Part shown: positions 55,443 to 63,156 of the stretch, in pieces
How positions within the stretch are numbered: the first letter of the stretch is position 1
Layout: each line of letters begins with the position of its first letter
Assembly (NCBI GenBank): GCA_963726665.1
Contig: CAVSDW010000012.1
Coordinates: forward strand, 682,001 to 746,000
From: RPQJ01 sp963726665
GTDB lineage: Bacteria > Pseudomonadota > Gammaproteobacteria > Steroidobacterales > Steroidobacteraceae
Direction of reading: 5' to 3'
DNA: 64,000 nucleotides
The notes under the pieces: model-generated
The model's input: the letters and a program-made list of their open reading frames with translations, nothing else
The model's database searches: none
Told to the model about the DNA's origin: nothing
Made by a program: the position numbers and the translations under genes

Positions 55443-55967
55443 TCACCCGCCCTCGGGACGGATCGATGAGGCATCCTTCGGGCGCAACTCTTCGCAGGCG
55501 CTAGTCTCCACGGTCCACATCGCGTTGGACACGCGCCAGGCACCGTCGATCTTCACCATGTCGAACACGTCGATTCCGCAGTGACTCGTCTTGCCGTCGA
55601 TCCAGAATTCGTAGGGTGCCCACACGACCGCGACGGCGCCGCGGACCAGTACGGTTGGGGACCAGTAGCGCTCCCGGCGCTTGTGCCCGTCGACCCTGGA
55701 GGGATCCGCCCAATAGGAACTCGGGTGTGCGACGACGTCCCAGCCGCCGCCTTCGGCCGCCCGCGCTCGGTAGGTCATTCCTTCGGGTGTTTGAAGCGCG
55801 GCAATCCCCCGGACGTCGTCCGCCGAGATGGCCGTCAGATAGCGGTCCATCACCACGAGCACCGCCGATTCCTCGCCAGACTGCGTCCCGGCCGGCGCCG
55901 GGGACCCCGCCAGGGCGGACGCAGAGATCAGCGCCATGGCTGCGATGATTTGCGGTGATCGATTCAT
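55443..55967 (-). CDS. Exported NTF2/SnoaL-like protein
   Basis: 174 residues. Signal peptide at 1-~27 (QIIAAMALISASALAGSPAP). The mature part has the cone-shaped NTF2-like pattern: VLVVMDRYLTAISADDVRGI helix start, AVAVVWAPYEFWIDGKTSHC and FDMVKIDGAWRVSNAMWTVE strands. Such proteins are catalytic or ligand-binding; no active-site residues can be assigned. Probably periplasmic. Confidence 0.7.
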   Translation of the reverse strand: MNRSPQIIAAMALISASALAGSPAPAGTQSGEESAVLVVMDRYLTAISADDVRGIAALQTPEGMTYRARAAEGGGWDVVAHPSSYWADPSRVDGHKRRERYWSPTVLVRGAVAVVWAPYEFWIDGKTSHCGIDVFDMVKIDGAWRVSNAMWTVETSACEELRPKDASSIRPEGG

Positions 55968-55991
55968 GACGGCCTCGTTGATGCGGGTTGA

Positions 55992-56495
55992 TCAGGACGT
56001 GCTGGTGGCCGTGACGGACACCGCCTGCAGCGAAACCCGCTTGTTCGCGGCCCCGACAGTCTGCGAGCCGACTTCCTTGAAGCCGAAAGCCTCGTGGAAT
56101 CGCCGCGACGACAGGTTTGGCGGATCGACGTCGAATTCGCAGGTGACGAGGCCTGCGCCGCTGCCTTTCGCGTACGCGAAGAGGTCTTCGTAGAGGAGCC
56201 GGCCGATGCCCCGACCCTGCATGGCGGTCGACACGACGACCCGATCGATGTACAGGAAATTCGTATAGCGCGCCGCGAACCAGCGGTAGTTGGGGCTGTC
56301 GTAGGTCGCTCCCTCCCGAAACGCCATCAGGAAAGCGCTGACTCGCCCTTCCGCCTCGTAGACACGATGGTAGGCCGTCTCGGCGTCGAGACGCACCAGG
56401 TCCTCTGCCGTCAGCGGGCTCAGGAATTGCACCGACTCCTCGTTCAAGGCGAGGACCTGCGGGAAGTCCGACTGTCGCGCGTCGCGGATGGTCAT
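55992..56495 (-). CDS. GNAT family N-acetyltransferase
   Basis: 167 residues. TIRDARQSDFPQVLALNEES at the start, NFLYIDRVVVSTAMQGRGIG for the acetyl-CoA loop, and SSRRFHEAFGFKEVGSQTV at the end. Like the YjdJ/ElaA-size proteins sometimes annotated as putative GNAT superfamily acetyltransferases. Substrate unknown. Confidence 0.85.
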   Translation of the reverse strand: MTIRDARQSDFPQVLALNEESVQFLSPLTAEDLVRLDAETAYHRVYEAEGRVSAFLMAFREGATYDSPNYRWFAARYTNFLYIDRVVVSTAMQGRGIGRLLYEDLFAYAKGSGAGLVTCEFDVDPPNLSSRRFHEAFGFKEVGSQTVGAANKRVSLQAVSVTATSTS

Positions 56496-56529
56496 TGCGG
56501 TCCGTGGTCCGGCCTGCGCTGGTGCTGGC

Positions 56530-56952
56530 CTAGGCGATCCAGCCGCGTGCCGTCGCCTTGCGCGCCAGTATCAAGAGCGCGATGGCGACCAGAAGCACGA
56601 GGCCCTGCAGCCCGATCACGATCGGCGCGAATTTCACCACCGGTGCGCTCAGCACGAACAGCCCGAAGTCCTGCACCACCACTCCGGCGAGCGAGGCGGC
56701 GAGCAGCGGCATGGCCCAGCGCTTGCGCCAGATGAGCCCCACGCAACCGGCGGCCCCACCCCAGACGGCGATCGCCGTGGCAGCCACGGCCCACGCAGGC
56801 CTGGTCTCGTAGAGCGCGCGCTCGGCGGCGCTCATCTGCGCGAGATCGTCCGCGGTCAGCATTACGTCGCTCAGGTAGGCCGCGCAGCCCAGCAGGTTCC
56901 ACAACAAGGCCACTATCCCCACGGGCAGATACCACTTCGGCGTCGGATTCAT
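56530..56952 (-). CDS. Four-helix membrane protein of unknown function
   Basis: 140 residues with four hydrophobic segments (YLPVGIVALLWNLLGCAAYL, AWAVAATAIAVWGGAAGCVG, AMPLLAASLAGVVVQDFGLF, APIVIGLQGLVLLVAIALLI). Looks like the DoxX-neighbour type of small inner-membrane proteins often annotated only as hypothetical. The gap to the GNAT gene before it is short. Confidence 0.7.
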   Translation of the reverse strand: MNPTPKWYLPVGIVALLWNLLGCAAYLSDVMLTADDLAQMSAAERALYETRPAWAVAATAIAVWGGAAGCVGLIWRKRWAMPLLAASLAGVVVQDFGLFVLSAPVVKFAPIVIGLQGLVLLVAIALLILARKATARGWIA

Positions 56953-56992
56953 GACTTCCCCCTGGTTCTTCTAGAGTGTGTACGGCAGCAGG

Positions 56993-57655
56993 TTAGCAGC
57001 CCGGGCGGTGATCCGTCCCTTGCTGCTCCCCCGCCGCGTCAATGCTTCTCTCCCGCCACATGCCAGTCACTGTCGGGCCCCCACCCGGTGCCTGAAATGA
57101 AGCTACCCGCACGAACCCGACAGACTCGTACCGGTGGTTGTTGGCCGGATTGCTCGACTCGAGGTAGGCCGGCATCCGACGGGCATCGACCCTGGCCAGG
57201 TTTTCCTTGAGAAGCGCCATCCCAAGGCCGCGCCCGTGCTGCCCGGCGCCAACGCCGAGCAGGCTTAGGTAGAAATGCGGCTCCGCGCGAGGATGCGCCG
57301 CGTCGAATCGACGCATCAGTTCGGCGACCTCCGCTGCCCTGGAGCTCACGAGTTCCGCCAGCAGCGCTGGAAGCCTCGCTTCCTGTTCATGTGAAAACTC
57401 AGTCCCACCGGGCGGTATCCACACGGACACCGCCTCGAAGCGACGCGTCCTGAATACCCATGGATATCGCAATGCACCAGCGACGGCGAACTGCCAGAAC
57501 CGCCTTCTCATTACCCGGTCAGGAAACGCCCATGACCAGGTCGGGTCGTTGCTGAAGGCACTGGCGATCACGTCCGCCACTCCCTCCGCATCAGCCGGGC
57601 TGGCAGTCTGTACCACCAGGTCGGCGGCGGGGCCGCCGGGCGCCTTGGTGTTCAT
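56993..57655 (-). CDS. GNAT family N-acetyltransferase
   Basis: 220 residues. ADAEGVADVIASAFSNDPTW opening, FYLSLLGVGAGQHGRGLGMA for the acetyl-CoA loop and YLESSNPANNHRYESVGFVR at the end, the pattern of puromycin N-acetyltransferase-like and related GNAT proteins. ATG 57655 overlaps the preceding gene's stop as ATGA, so the long upstream frame is not used. Substrate unknown. Confidence 0.85.
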   Translation of the reverse strand: MNTKAPGGPAADLVVQTASPADAEGVADVIASAFSNDPTWSWAFPDRVMRRRFWQFAVAGALRYPWVFRTRRFEAVSVWIPPGGTEFSHEQEARLPALLAELVSSRAAEVAELMRRFDAAHPRAEPHFYLSLLGVGAGQHGRGLGMALLKENLARVDARRMPAYLESSNPANNHRYESVGFVRVASFQAPGGGPTVTGMWRERSIDAAGEQQGTDHRPGC

Positions 57656-58107
57656 TCCTGCGCCGAACCGATCTTCTCGACGAGCTTCACGAAATCGTCG
57701 GTCGCCGTGAACTTGTGATACTCCCAGGCTCTCGCTACCCCGGGCATTCGCAGGAATGCCATCAGGCCGCGCTCGAACTCCCCGGGGTCGAGATAGAGTC
57801 TTTCTCTTGCGTGGATGTGAGCGTTTTCCCACGCGGTGAGCTGCGTCTGCAGGTAAGCCCTGACCTGGACGAATTCCTCGTCGGAGAGTTCATCCCCGCG
57901 CTCCAGCCGGTGAACCTGACGGGCCAGCTCCGGCGACATTGCGACCAGCGCGAAGGACTGGTTGAACATGTCATTCAGATTCTGGCTCGCCTGCAGCTTC
58001 GCAATGCGCTGCGTCTGCGCGACCTGAACCGAGAGATACACCAGCGTCGCCAGGACGGCCAATGCCCCGAGTATCGACCCGATCGCCCCGATGGCATCCC
58101 AGTTCAT
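57652..58107 (-). CDS. Membrane-anchored protein of unknown function
   Basis: 151 residues. One N-terminal membrane helix (AIGAIGSILGALAVLATLVY) followed by a soluble helical part (ELARQVHRLERGDELSDEEF, YLQTQLTAWENAHIHARERL). Proteins of this plan are frequent in marine and soil proteobacteria without known role. ATG 58107; the downstream GNAT gene overlaps by four bases, so the two may act together. Confidence 0.7.
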   Translation of the reverse strand: MNWDAIGAIGSILGALAVLATLVYLSVQVAQTQRIAKLQASQNLNDMFNQSFALVAMSPELARQVHRLERGDELSDEEFVQVRAYLQTQLTAWENAHIHARERLYLDPGEFERGLMAFLRMPGVARAWEYHKFTATDDFVKLVEKIGSAQE

Positions 58108-58126
58108 GGCCTGCCTCCGATGATCC

Positions 58127-58573
58127 CTATCTACCCAGGGCGACGAACGCGTACATGAAAATGCAGACACCGAGGACTGCGACACCAAGCACGTCACCGG
58201 CGGACAGTGTCCCCGCGCTGGCCGATCCATCGCGCCTGGCCAGCGTGCGTTCGCGATGAATCATGAATGCCGGAAAGGCGGCGCTGATTGCCACGAACGC
58301 GCCGAGCAGGACGTAGATCCAGACTCCGCGCATGGAAAGGCGCCGCGCCTCGAGGAGCATCCAGATGATCACGGCGAGGCTGAGGAAGAGAATGTCGATC
58401 GTGATGGAGCGGCTGGCAGGGTTTGCCAGCGTCTCCCCCCAGAAGTGGGCGTTGACGCCCAGGATGCCAAGATTGAGATTCAGGTACTGAAGGTTGTTTC
58501 CCCAGCAGCCGACGAGGGCAAGCAGTCCCACCAGGCCGTACACGACACAAAGCACTCTTCGCGAGATCGTCAT
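58127..58573 (-). CDS. DUF2834-like membrane protein
   Basis: 148 residues with four hydrophobic segments, including RVLCVVYGLVGLLALVGCWG, ITIDILFLSLAVIIWMLLEA and VWIYVLLGAFVAISAAFPAF. The second helix region and the ILFLSLAV..IWMLLEARRL segment resemble DUF2834. Role unknown. ATG 58573 is preferred over the longer frame. Confidence 0.65.
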   Translation of the reverse strand: MTISRRVLCVVYGLVGLLALVGCWGNNLQYLNLNLGILGVNAHFWGETLANPASRSITIDILFLSLAVIIWMLLEARRLSMRGVWIYVLLGAFVAISAAFPAFMIHRERTLARRDGSASAGTLSAGDVLGVAVLGVCIFMYAFVALGR

Positions 58574-58666
58574 AGCTGCTCCTGGCCAAACCGAATGAGA
58601 AGGCGCCACTCGCCGATGTGGCCCCGCGGCCCCGTTCGGCCGCGCGAACTCAGGATGCACGGCCAC

Positions 58667-59062
58667 TCAGTCAACGACGGAGGCCCCTGGCGGGTAGTAC
58701 GTTATCTCGAACCGGATTCCGTCCGGGTCCTTCATGAACAGTGCCGACGCCCCACCCAGGTCCTGGATTTCGGGCACCTCGAAACCGGCCTCCTGCATCG
58801 AGCGGCGGATCTCGTCGACTTCGTCAGGTGAGTGCGCCACAAATCCCAGGTGGTTCATGCCGGCACCATGGCGCTCATATGGCGAGGTCCCGGGCTTGGC
58901 CTCGAGAAACTGAAAGTGGAATCCCTCCCCATCCGTCCACACGTGATGACTCTTCCTGCTGAAGCCGACGAGAGGGAGGAGCCGCTCGTAGTACGGCATG
59001 CTTCGCTCCAGCGAAGAGACCAGCAATGTGATGTGATCGACCTTCACTAGCGGGGCACCCAT
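58667..59062 (-). CDS. VOC family glyoxalase-like protein
   Basis: 131 residues from ATG 59062 (126 from GTG 59047). VKVDHITLLVSSLERSMPYY, GAGMNHLGFVAHSPDEVDEI and LFMKDPDGIRFEITYYPPG contain the metal-ligand positions (His in VDHI, His in NHLG, Glu in FEITYY) of the glyoxalase I type. It overlaps the end of the dehalogenase-like SDR gene, so the two are likely co-translated; a role on the same substrate chain is possible but unproven. Confidence 0.85.
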   Translation of the reverse strand: MGAPLVKVDHITLLVSSLERSMPYYERLLPLVGFSRKSHHVWTDGEGFHFQFLEAKPGTSPYERHGAGMNHLGFVAHSPDEVDEIRRSMQEAGFEVPEIQDLGGASALFMKDPDGIRFEITYYPPGASVVD

Positions 59063-59730
59063 CCACCGCAGACCGGAAAGACCTGCCCGACGAAGCAATT
59101 TGCGGACTCACTGCAAAGATAGGCTGCGAATTCAGCATCCTCCCGCGCTCCAACGAGGCGACCCAGCGGAACCTCCCGCTTCAGGCGCTCCTGGAACCGC
59201 GGGTTGGCTTGCACCTCAGCCGGGAAGTAGGTCGGGTTGTCCACGAAGTTCTGGGCGATGGCGTTCACCTGGACATTGTGAGGGGCGACCTCCACGCCAA
59301 CGGCCTGCACATAGGCGAGCTGCGCGCCCCGCGCCGCACTGTAGGTCGACGCGCGCTTCATGCCGCGCAGTGCCGACGCGCTCCCCATGACGAGAATCTT
59401 GCCCGACCGGCGCTCGATCATGGCCGGCAAGACGGCTCGGAATAACCGCGGCAGCGGGTCGACAAGCGCCGCGAACGTATCGCTCCATTCGTCGTCGGAG
59501 ACCTCCGCAGCCGCGGTGGTCGGCGCCGGTACTGCCAGGCTGGCAATGAGAATATCGACACGGCCCGCCTCTGCGACCACGGAGGCCGGAGCACCGGCAG
59601 CCACCAGTGGGTCGGTACTCGCGATCACCGTGGCGCCGTGGCTTGCAAACACCTCGCACAGGACAGGACCCATGAAGATGTCCGCCTGGGTGACCAGCAC
59701 GCGTTTGCCGAGAAGGCTCTGATCAGACAT
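59047..59730 (-). CDS. SDR-fold protein with halohydrin dehalogenase signature
   Basis: 227 residues. The dinucleotide glycine motif of normal SDRs is missing; instead T14-x4-F19-x-G21 (TQADIFMG) is found. The catalytic set is S117-x12-Y130-x3-R134 (GSASALRG to STYSAARG), with Arg replacing the SDR Lys. Both are the motifs used to define halohydrin dehalogenases, which turn vicinal haloalcohols to epoxides and free halide without a cofactor. DNPTYFPAEVQANPRF and LKREVPLGRLVG also fit HheB/D-like members. AGGAGG lies close before ATG 59730. A divergent SDR of other function is the alternative. Confidence 0.75.
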   Translation of the reverse strand: MSDQSLLGKRVLVTQADIFMGPVLCEVFASHGATVIASTDPLVAAGAPASVVAEAGRVDILIASLAVPAPTTAAAEVSDDEWSDTFAALVDPLPRLFRAVLPAMIERRSGKILVMGSASALRGMKRASTYSAARGAQLAYVQAVGVEVAPHNVQVNAIAQNFVDNPTYFPAEVQANPRFQERLKREVPLGRLVGAREDAEFAAYLCSESANCFVGQVFPVCGGWVPR

Positions 59731-59811
59731 CGACCCTCCTGCGAGCGATTGTCGAAGGTTCGGTTGCGAGTTGGTCGTTCACGTCGAATCCTGATCTTGT
59801 GACGGATCTGG

Positions 59812-60183
59812 CTACGGGCCAATACAAAGGTTTGGCACCGCGAGACGACTGAAGAGATGTGGTGATGCGACGGCAGAGGACGGATAGTGCGCCAGGGCCT
59901 GCTTGAACTCAGGGTGTGTGAATGCCGCCCGGAAGTGCGCGACCGACTCCCACAGCGCATAGTTCATGAACACCGTGCTGCCAGCGATTCCCTGATGCAG
60001 CTGGGTCGAGATGTATCCCGGTTGCCGCTTCATCCAGTTGGCGTCTGCTTCCCACGCCTTGAGCAGGGCCGGAATGTCTTCCTTCGCGACCTGGAACAGG
60101 TTCACCAGGACCACCGGCGAGAGGTCCGAACTGAGCTGCTCAAAAATCGGGACTTCCGAGTCAAGTGGTTTGATCTGGAGCAT
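59812..60183 (-). CDS. Antibiotic biosynthesis monooxygenase (ABM) domain protein
   Basis: 123 residues. Ferredoxin-like ABM fold: PVVLVNLFQVAKEDIPALLK, the central QPGYISTQLHQGIAGSTVFM, and NYALWESVAHFRAAFTHPEF. ABM proteins include cofactor-free oxygenases and heme-degrading enzymes; many are of unknown role. GAGG is found before ATG 60183. It precedes the dehalogenase-like gene by 81 bases. Confidence 0.85.
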   Translation of the reverse strand: MLQIKPLDSEVPIFEQLSSDLSPVVLVNLFQVAKEDIPALLKAWEADANWMKRQPGYISTQLHQGIAGSTVFMNYALWESVAHFRAAFTHPEFKQALAHYPSSAVASPHLFSRLAVPNLCIGP

Positions 60184-60259
60184 GATGATCCTCTTTGTCG
60201 GTCAGGTGCCCGGCGTTTCGTCCGGCACGATGAGCGCTGCGCTCAGGATGACCAGGGGC

Positions 60260-60475
60260 CTAGCGCCTGCTCTGCGACCGATACCACATGATGCGGCGCA
60301 GTTGAGGCGCCGAGAGCAGCGACCCTGCTCGATGCCGCATGAGGATCGACAGGTTGGGCTCGTCGAACGAGAGTCCATAAAGCACGTTGAGCCGCTCGCC
60401 TCCAAGTACGCCGGACAGCGGCAGCAAGTGAATGACTGCCACTGCAACGAGCATCGTCGATACGAGATGGCGCAT
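60260..60475 (-). pseudogene. Small membrane protein, truncated
   Basis: 71 residues. MRHLVSTMLVAVAVIHLLPL and GERLNVLYGLSFDEPNLSIL then MRHRA match the N-terminal third of a family of small (about 125-residue) membrane proteins that normally continue with further helices. Here the sequence after MRHRA turns into a basic, non-hydrophobic tail ending at TAG 60262. Other frames do not restore helices convincingly. AGGAG lies eight bases before ATG 60475. The rest of the 60184-60548 interval shows no other gene. Confidence 0.5.
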
Positions 60476-60548
60476 GGGCATGGCTCCTGCAGTCAGCCCG
60501 GTGGCAGCAGTCGGCCACTCGCGTTGACCGTGCGGGCAGGCGGCGCAT

Positions 60549-61028
60549 TCATTGGGTGAGAGCCATGGCTTGCTGGTACTGAGCTCCGGTGGCAGACCAT
60601 GCCTGGGCGAATCCGCCCACGAAGCGCACCGCACGCGGCGACACAAGGTACAACGTGAAGTCGCCGAAGCCGAACATGGGCTCTGCGGTCGGGAACCTGG
60701 CGAGGTACACGGCCCTGGCGCTTGGGTACTCCGGCGACTCCGGCGTGCAAGGGGCCGCCGTTGCAGCAAAGGACACCCTGGCGAGGGCCTGGGCTGAAGA
60801 ATCCTGACTGCGCTCGGCAACGACCATGATGCTGACGCCTGCGTGGCTCTGCATGTCCCGTGTGTGGGTGGCGAGCCGACTGACGTGGATTACGAACTGG
60901 CCGGTGCCGGGCATAAGCGCATAGGGAACCATGGACACGGCCGGTTCTCCGTTGTGCAGGGTGCCGAGCGCGGCGACCTCGCCGCCAAGCAGCAACTGTC
61001 GAACCGCATGTGCTTGATTTTCGTCCAT
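60549..61028 (-). CDS. PNPOx-like/HugZ-type flavin-fold protein
   Basis: 159 residues. Split-barrel pyridoxamine phosphate oxidase-like fold: ALGTLHNGEPAVSMVPYALM, FVIHVSRLATHTRDMQSHAG and VSIMVVAERSQDS, and the end FGFGDFTLYLVSPRAVRFVG, as in the N-terminal domain of heme-utilisation protein HugZ. The C-terminal DUF2470 half of HugZ is absent. Could bind heme, F420 or FMN. Confidence 0.8.
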   Translation of the reverse strand: MDENQAHAVRQLLLGGEVAALGTLHNGEPAVSMVPYALMPGTGQFVIHVSRLATHTRDMQSHAGVSIMVVAERSQDSSAQALARVSFAATAAPCTPESPEYPSARAVYLARFPTAEPMFGFGDFTLYLVSPRAVRFVGGFAQAWSATGAQYQQAMALTQ

Positions 61029-61058
61029 GGCGATCAGGTGGTCCGCATGTCCAGAATG

Positions 61059-61460
61059 TTAACCACGAAACTTCTCCGTGTGTTGCTTCCCGGCGTCCCC
61101 GATTTCGTCCCAGACGGCCTTGGAGCCGACCCAGATGTGGTGGATGACCTTGAGCGCGTCACCTCCGTGGGTAATGCAACCTGCAGGCACGAACATCCTC
61201 GTCGGGTCGTTCTCACCTGGCACGGGTGAGCCGCACACGCTGCAGAACCACGTTTGCCAGTCTGTGTTCGGCTTCTTCCACGTCGAGATGTGCTCCCGGC
61301 CTCCAAGCCACCGGAACTGCTCGTTCGGAATGACGACCACCGCCTTGCCGTTGCTCCCCGTGGACCCGCGACAGATCGAGCAATGGCACACATAGACACC
61401 CGAGAGATCCGCGTCGATCTCGAATCGAACCGCGCCGCAATTGCATTGCCCGGTGGCCAT
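61059..61460 (-). CDS. GFA family protein (CENP-V/GFA domain)
   Basis: 133 residues. Zinc-binding GFA fold with ATGQCNCGAVRFEI (CxC), VYVCHCSICRGSTGS (CxCxxC) and TWFCSVCGSPVPGEND (CxxC). Often annotated as glutathione-dependent formaldehyde-activating enzyme, although most members have unknown activity. ATG 61460 is preferred. First of three GFA genes within 2.6 kb. Confidence 0.9.
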   Translation of the reverse strand: MATGQCNCGAVRFEIDADLSGVYVCHCSICRGSTGSNGKAVVVIPNEQFRWLGGREHISTWKKPNTDWQTWFCSVCGSPVPGENDPTRMFVPAGCITHGGDALKVIHHIWVGSKAVWDEIGDAGKQHTEKFRG

Positions 61461-61568
61461 CCGATTTCCCTCTTCGTTTCCAGACTGTCGCAGTGGCTTC
61501 AACCCCTGCAGGCATCCAGCGACGGTCGGTGCTGTTGCGGCCCTGCCGGCATTGTGGCCGGGCAGAGC

Positions 61569-62381
61569 CTATTTGACCCTGAACACGCCTCGATAAAGAC
61601 GGATCTGGCGTTCTCGAAGGCTCCGGGCCGCGTTATCAGCCTTTTGCGCGAGATCGTCCACGTACACCGACAAGCTCAGCGGTGCCTGCGCGACACCTTC
61701 CAGGGTTCCATCTGCCGGTGGCGGCAGAGGATCCTCGCTTACATCCGCGAAATAAACCGCCTCGAAGCCGATCCGGGCAAGCATGGCGCTCATGTCCCCG
61801 GCAGTCACGAGGGCATTATCGGCGGGATCCGTGGCCCAGGGCAGTGGAAAGTAGCTGGCGGCGGTTTCCCCGGCGACCATCTCCTGGAAAGCGAATCGAC
61901 CGCCCGGCTTGAGGACGCGGTAGGTTTCCTCGTAGAGCTTCCGCTTGTCCGCGATGTTCATGCCGACATTCTGCATCCACGCCACATCAAATGATCTGCC
62001 GGCAAACGGGATGTCGAGAGCGCTGCCGACATGTACTCCGATTCGTTCCTCGAGGCCGGTGATTCGATTCAGCAGTGACGCCGCGACGCAATAGTCGGGC
62101 GACAGGTCGATGCACTCGACCTGGCACCCCGGAGACGCGGCCAGCATCCTGGCAGGGCCCGCCAGCCCGGCGCCGATATCGAGAATACGATCTTCGGCCC
62201 GGATTTTCGCCAGATCCCTCAGTACGAGCGAAGCGCGAAATCCGCCTGTGTGGAAGTGATCAAGCGCCGCAAGTTCCACCGGCGAAAGACGTTGCTCGGG
62301 GTCCAGTCCGGCTGCTCGTATGGCAGCCAGGATTCTCGCCTCGATGTCGTTCGCCGAGTAGTGTGCTTGCAGACCAGTCAT
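61569..62381 (-). CDS. Class I SAM-dependent methyltransferase
   Basis: 270 residues. RILDIGAGLAGPARMLAAS (motif I), VECIDLSPDYCVAASLLNRI (motif II), FDVAWMQNVGMNIADKRKLY and RVLKPGGRFAFQEMVAG (motif IV region). It resembles glycine/sarcosine- and sterol-type methyltransferases in the Methyltransf_11 group; the acceptor is unknown. AAGGAG lies six bases before ATG 62381. An attC-like core site lies 53 bases upstream of the start. Confidence 0.87.
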   Translation of the reverse strand: MTGLQAHYSANDIEARILAAIRAAGLDPEQRLSPVELAALDHFHTGGFRASLVLRDLAKIRAEDRILDIGAGLAGPARMLAASPGCQVECIDLSPDYCVAASLLNRITGLEERIGVHVGSALDIPFAGRSFDVAWMQNVGMNIADKRKLYEETYRVLKPGGRFAFQEMVAGETAASYFPLPWATDPADNALVTAGDMSAMLARIGFEAVYFADVSEDPLPPPADGTLEGVAQAPLSLSVYVDDLAQKADNAARSLRERQIRLYRGVFRVK

Positions 62382-62392
62382 CGAGAGCTCCT

Positions 62393-62554
62393 TCAATTCA
62401 TTCGTCGGGTCCCGCAGGCTTTGGCTGACTGCGGTCTAACGCTCACGTGCAGCGGCAGCGAGTAGCGCCGCCCACGCTCGCCCATGAGCATGCCGAGTTC
62501 CTGCGGATCGCCTTCCTCCAGATGCCCGATCCGGCACAGTGCATTCTTGTCCAT
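62393..62554 (-). other. Possible short ORF in the 62382-62695 gap
   Basis: A 53-codon frame reads MDKNALCRIGHLEEGDPQEL then GMLMGERGRRYSLPLH and runs through the attC-like core at 62434-62440. It could be the remnant of a cassette gene or chance. No ribosome-binding site is convincing. Apart from this and the core site, the 314-base gap shows nothing else. Confidence 0.25.
62434..62440 (-). repeat. attC-like core site 1 (GTTAGAC)
   Basis: Minus-strand GCACGTGAGCGTTAGAC matches the right-hand end of integron attC sites (GTTRRRY core preceded by an AGC/AAC). The preceding 50 bases form an imperfect hairpin (GCTCA... to ...TGAGC with GGCGGCG/CTGCCGC arms). The left core RYYYAAC was not found. 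Confidence 0.45.
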
Positions 62555-62695
62555 TGCAGAGGCATTGGGTCACGGTTCCCTTCGTCTGTGGTGGGAAGCG
62601 CCTGCGCATGATGTCTCCCTGGAGCGTGCGTCGCGCTCGGCGCGAATCGCTGGACGGAAAGCCGATGCCCGACGAATGCAGGTGATGCGAGCCGC

Positions 62696-63070
62696 TCATT
62701 CGATGAACGTCCATGTGTCCGCTCCATCGAATCGTCGTACGACAACCTGCTGCAGCAGACCGGGCGGAAAGTTGTTGAGGTTTACTCCGTGTCGTGGAGT
62801 GCGCACTGGATCAACTGGTTCCCAGTGAGTCACGCACCCGCAGGTCTTGCAGCGAACCGTCCGGAGAGTGCGATCCCCCTGGATGTATTCCTGAGTGTTC
62901 TGGGGGTGGCCATCGATACGTACCGTTCCGAACTCGTAGTACGCCCAGACGGAACCAAGGCGCCTGCAGAGTGAACAGTTGCATCGTGTTGCCGTCTCGG
63001 GCGCGGCGGGAAGACGAAGCTTCACCGCTCCACAGTGGCAAGAACCATCCAGAAGAGTGCTTTCGTTCAT
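62696..63070 (-). CDS. GFA family protein (CENP-V/GFA domain)
   Basis: 124 residues from ATG 63070 (140 from 63118). LLDGSCHCGAVKLRLPAAPE, RCNCSLCRRLGSVWAYYEFG and RCKTCGCVTHWEPVDP give the Cys pattern CxC...CxCxxC...CxxC of the GFA zinc fold. Located between two attC-like cores, so it is the probable cargo of a cassette of about 716 bases. Substrate unknown. Confidence 0.88.
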   Translation of the reverse strand: MNESTLLDGSCHCGAVKLRLPAAPETATRCNCSLCRRLGSVWAYYEFGTVRIDGHPQNTQEYIQGDRTLRTVRCKTCGCVTHWEPVDPVRTPRHGVNLNNFPPGLLQQVVVRRFDGADTWTFIE

Positions 63071-63149
63071 GTCGATCTTCACTGGCTGAGGAGACGGCAT
63101 TTGTTGTCTGCACTCCACGCTTCCGAACTGGAGTGGTGCGTCCTGCGAC

Positions 63150-63156
63150 GCCTAAC
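63150..63156 (-). repeat. attC-like core site 2 (GTTAGGC)
   Basis: Minus-strand GCTCAGATTAAACGTTAGGC, following GGCGGCGTCC, closely matches the 3' half of attC sites. The stop TAG of the preceding GFA gene lies inside the core, a common cassette arrangement. Confidence 0.5.

Noticed and set aside
61048..61056. GTTAACA near the end of the first GFA gene as another attC core
   Set aside because: It does not satisfy GTTRRRY and lacks the flanking pattern of the three sites further right.
62393..62554. 53-codon frame as a confident gene
   Set aside because: No ribosome-binding site, runs through the attC-like core, and no homologue recognised; listed only as a possible remnant.
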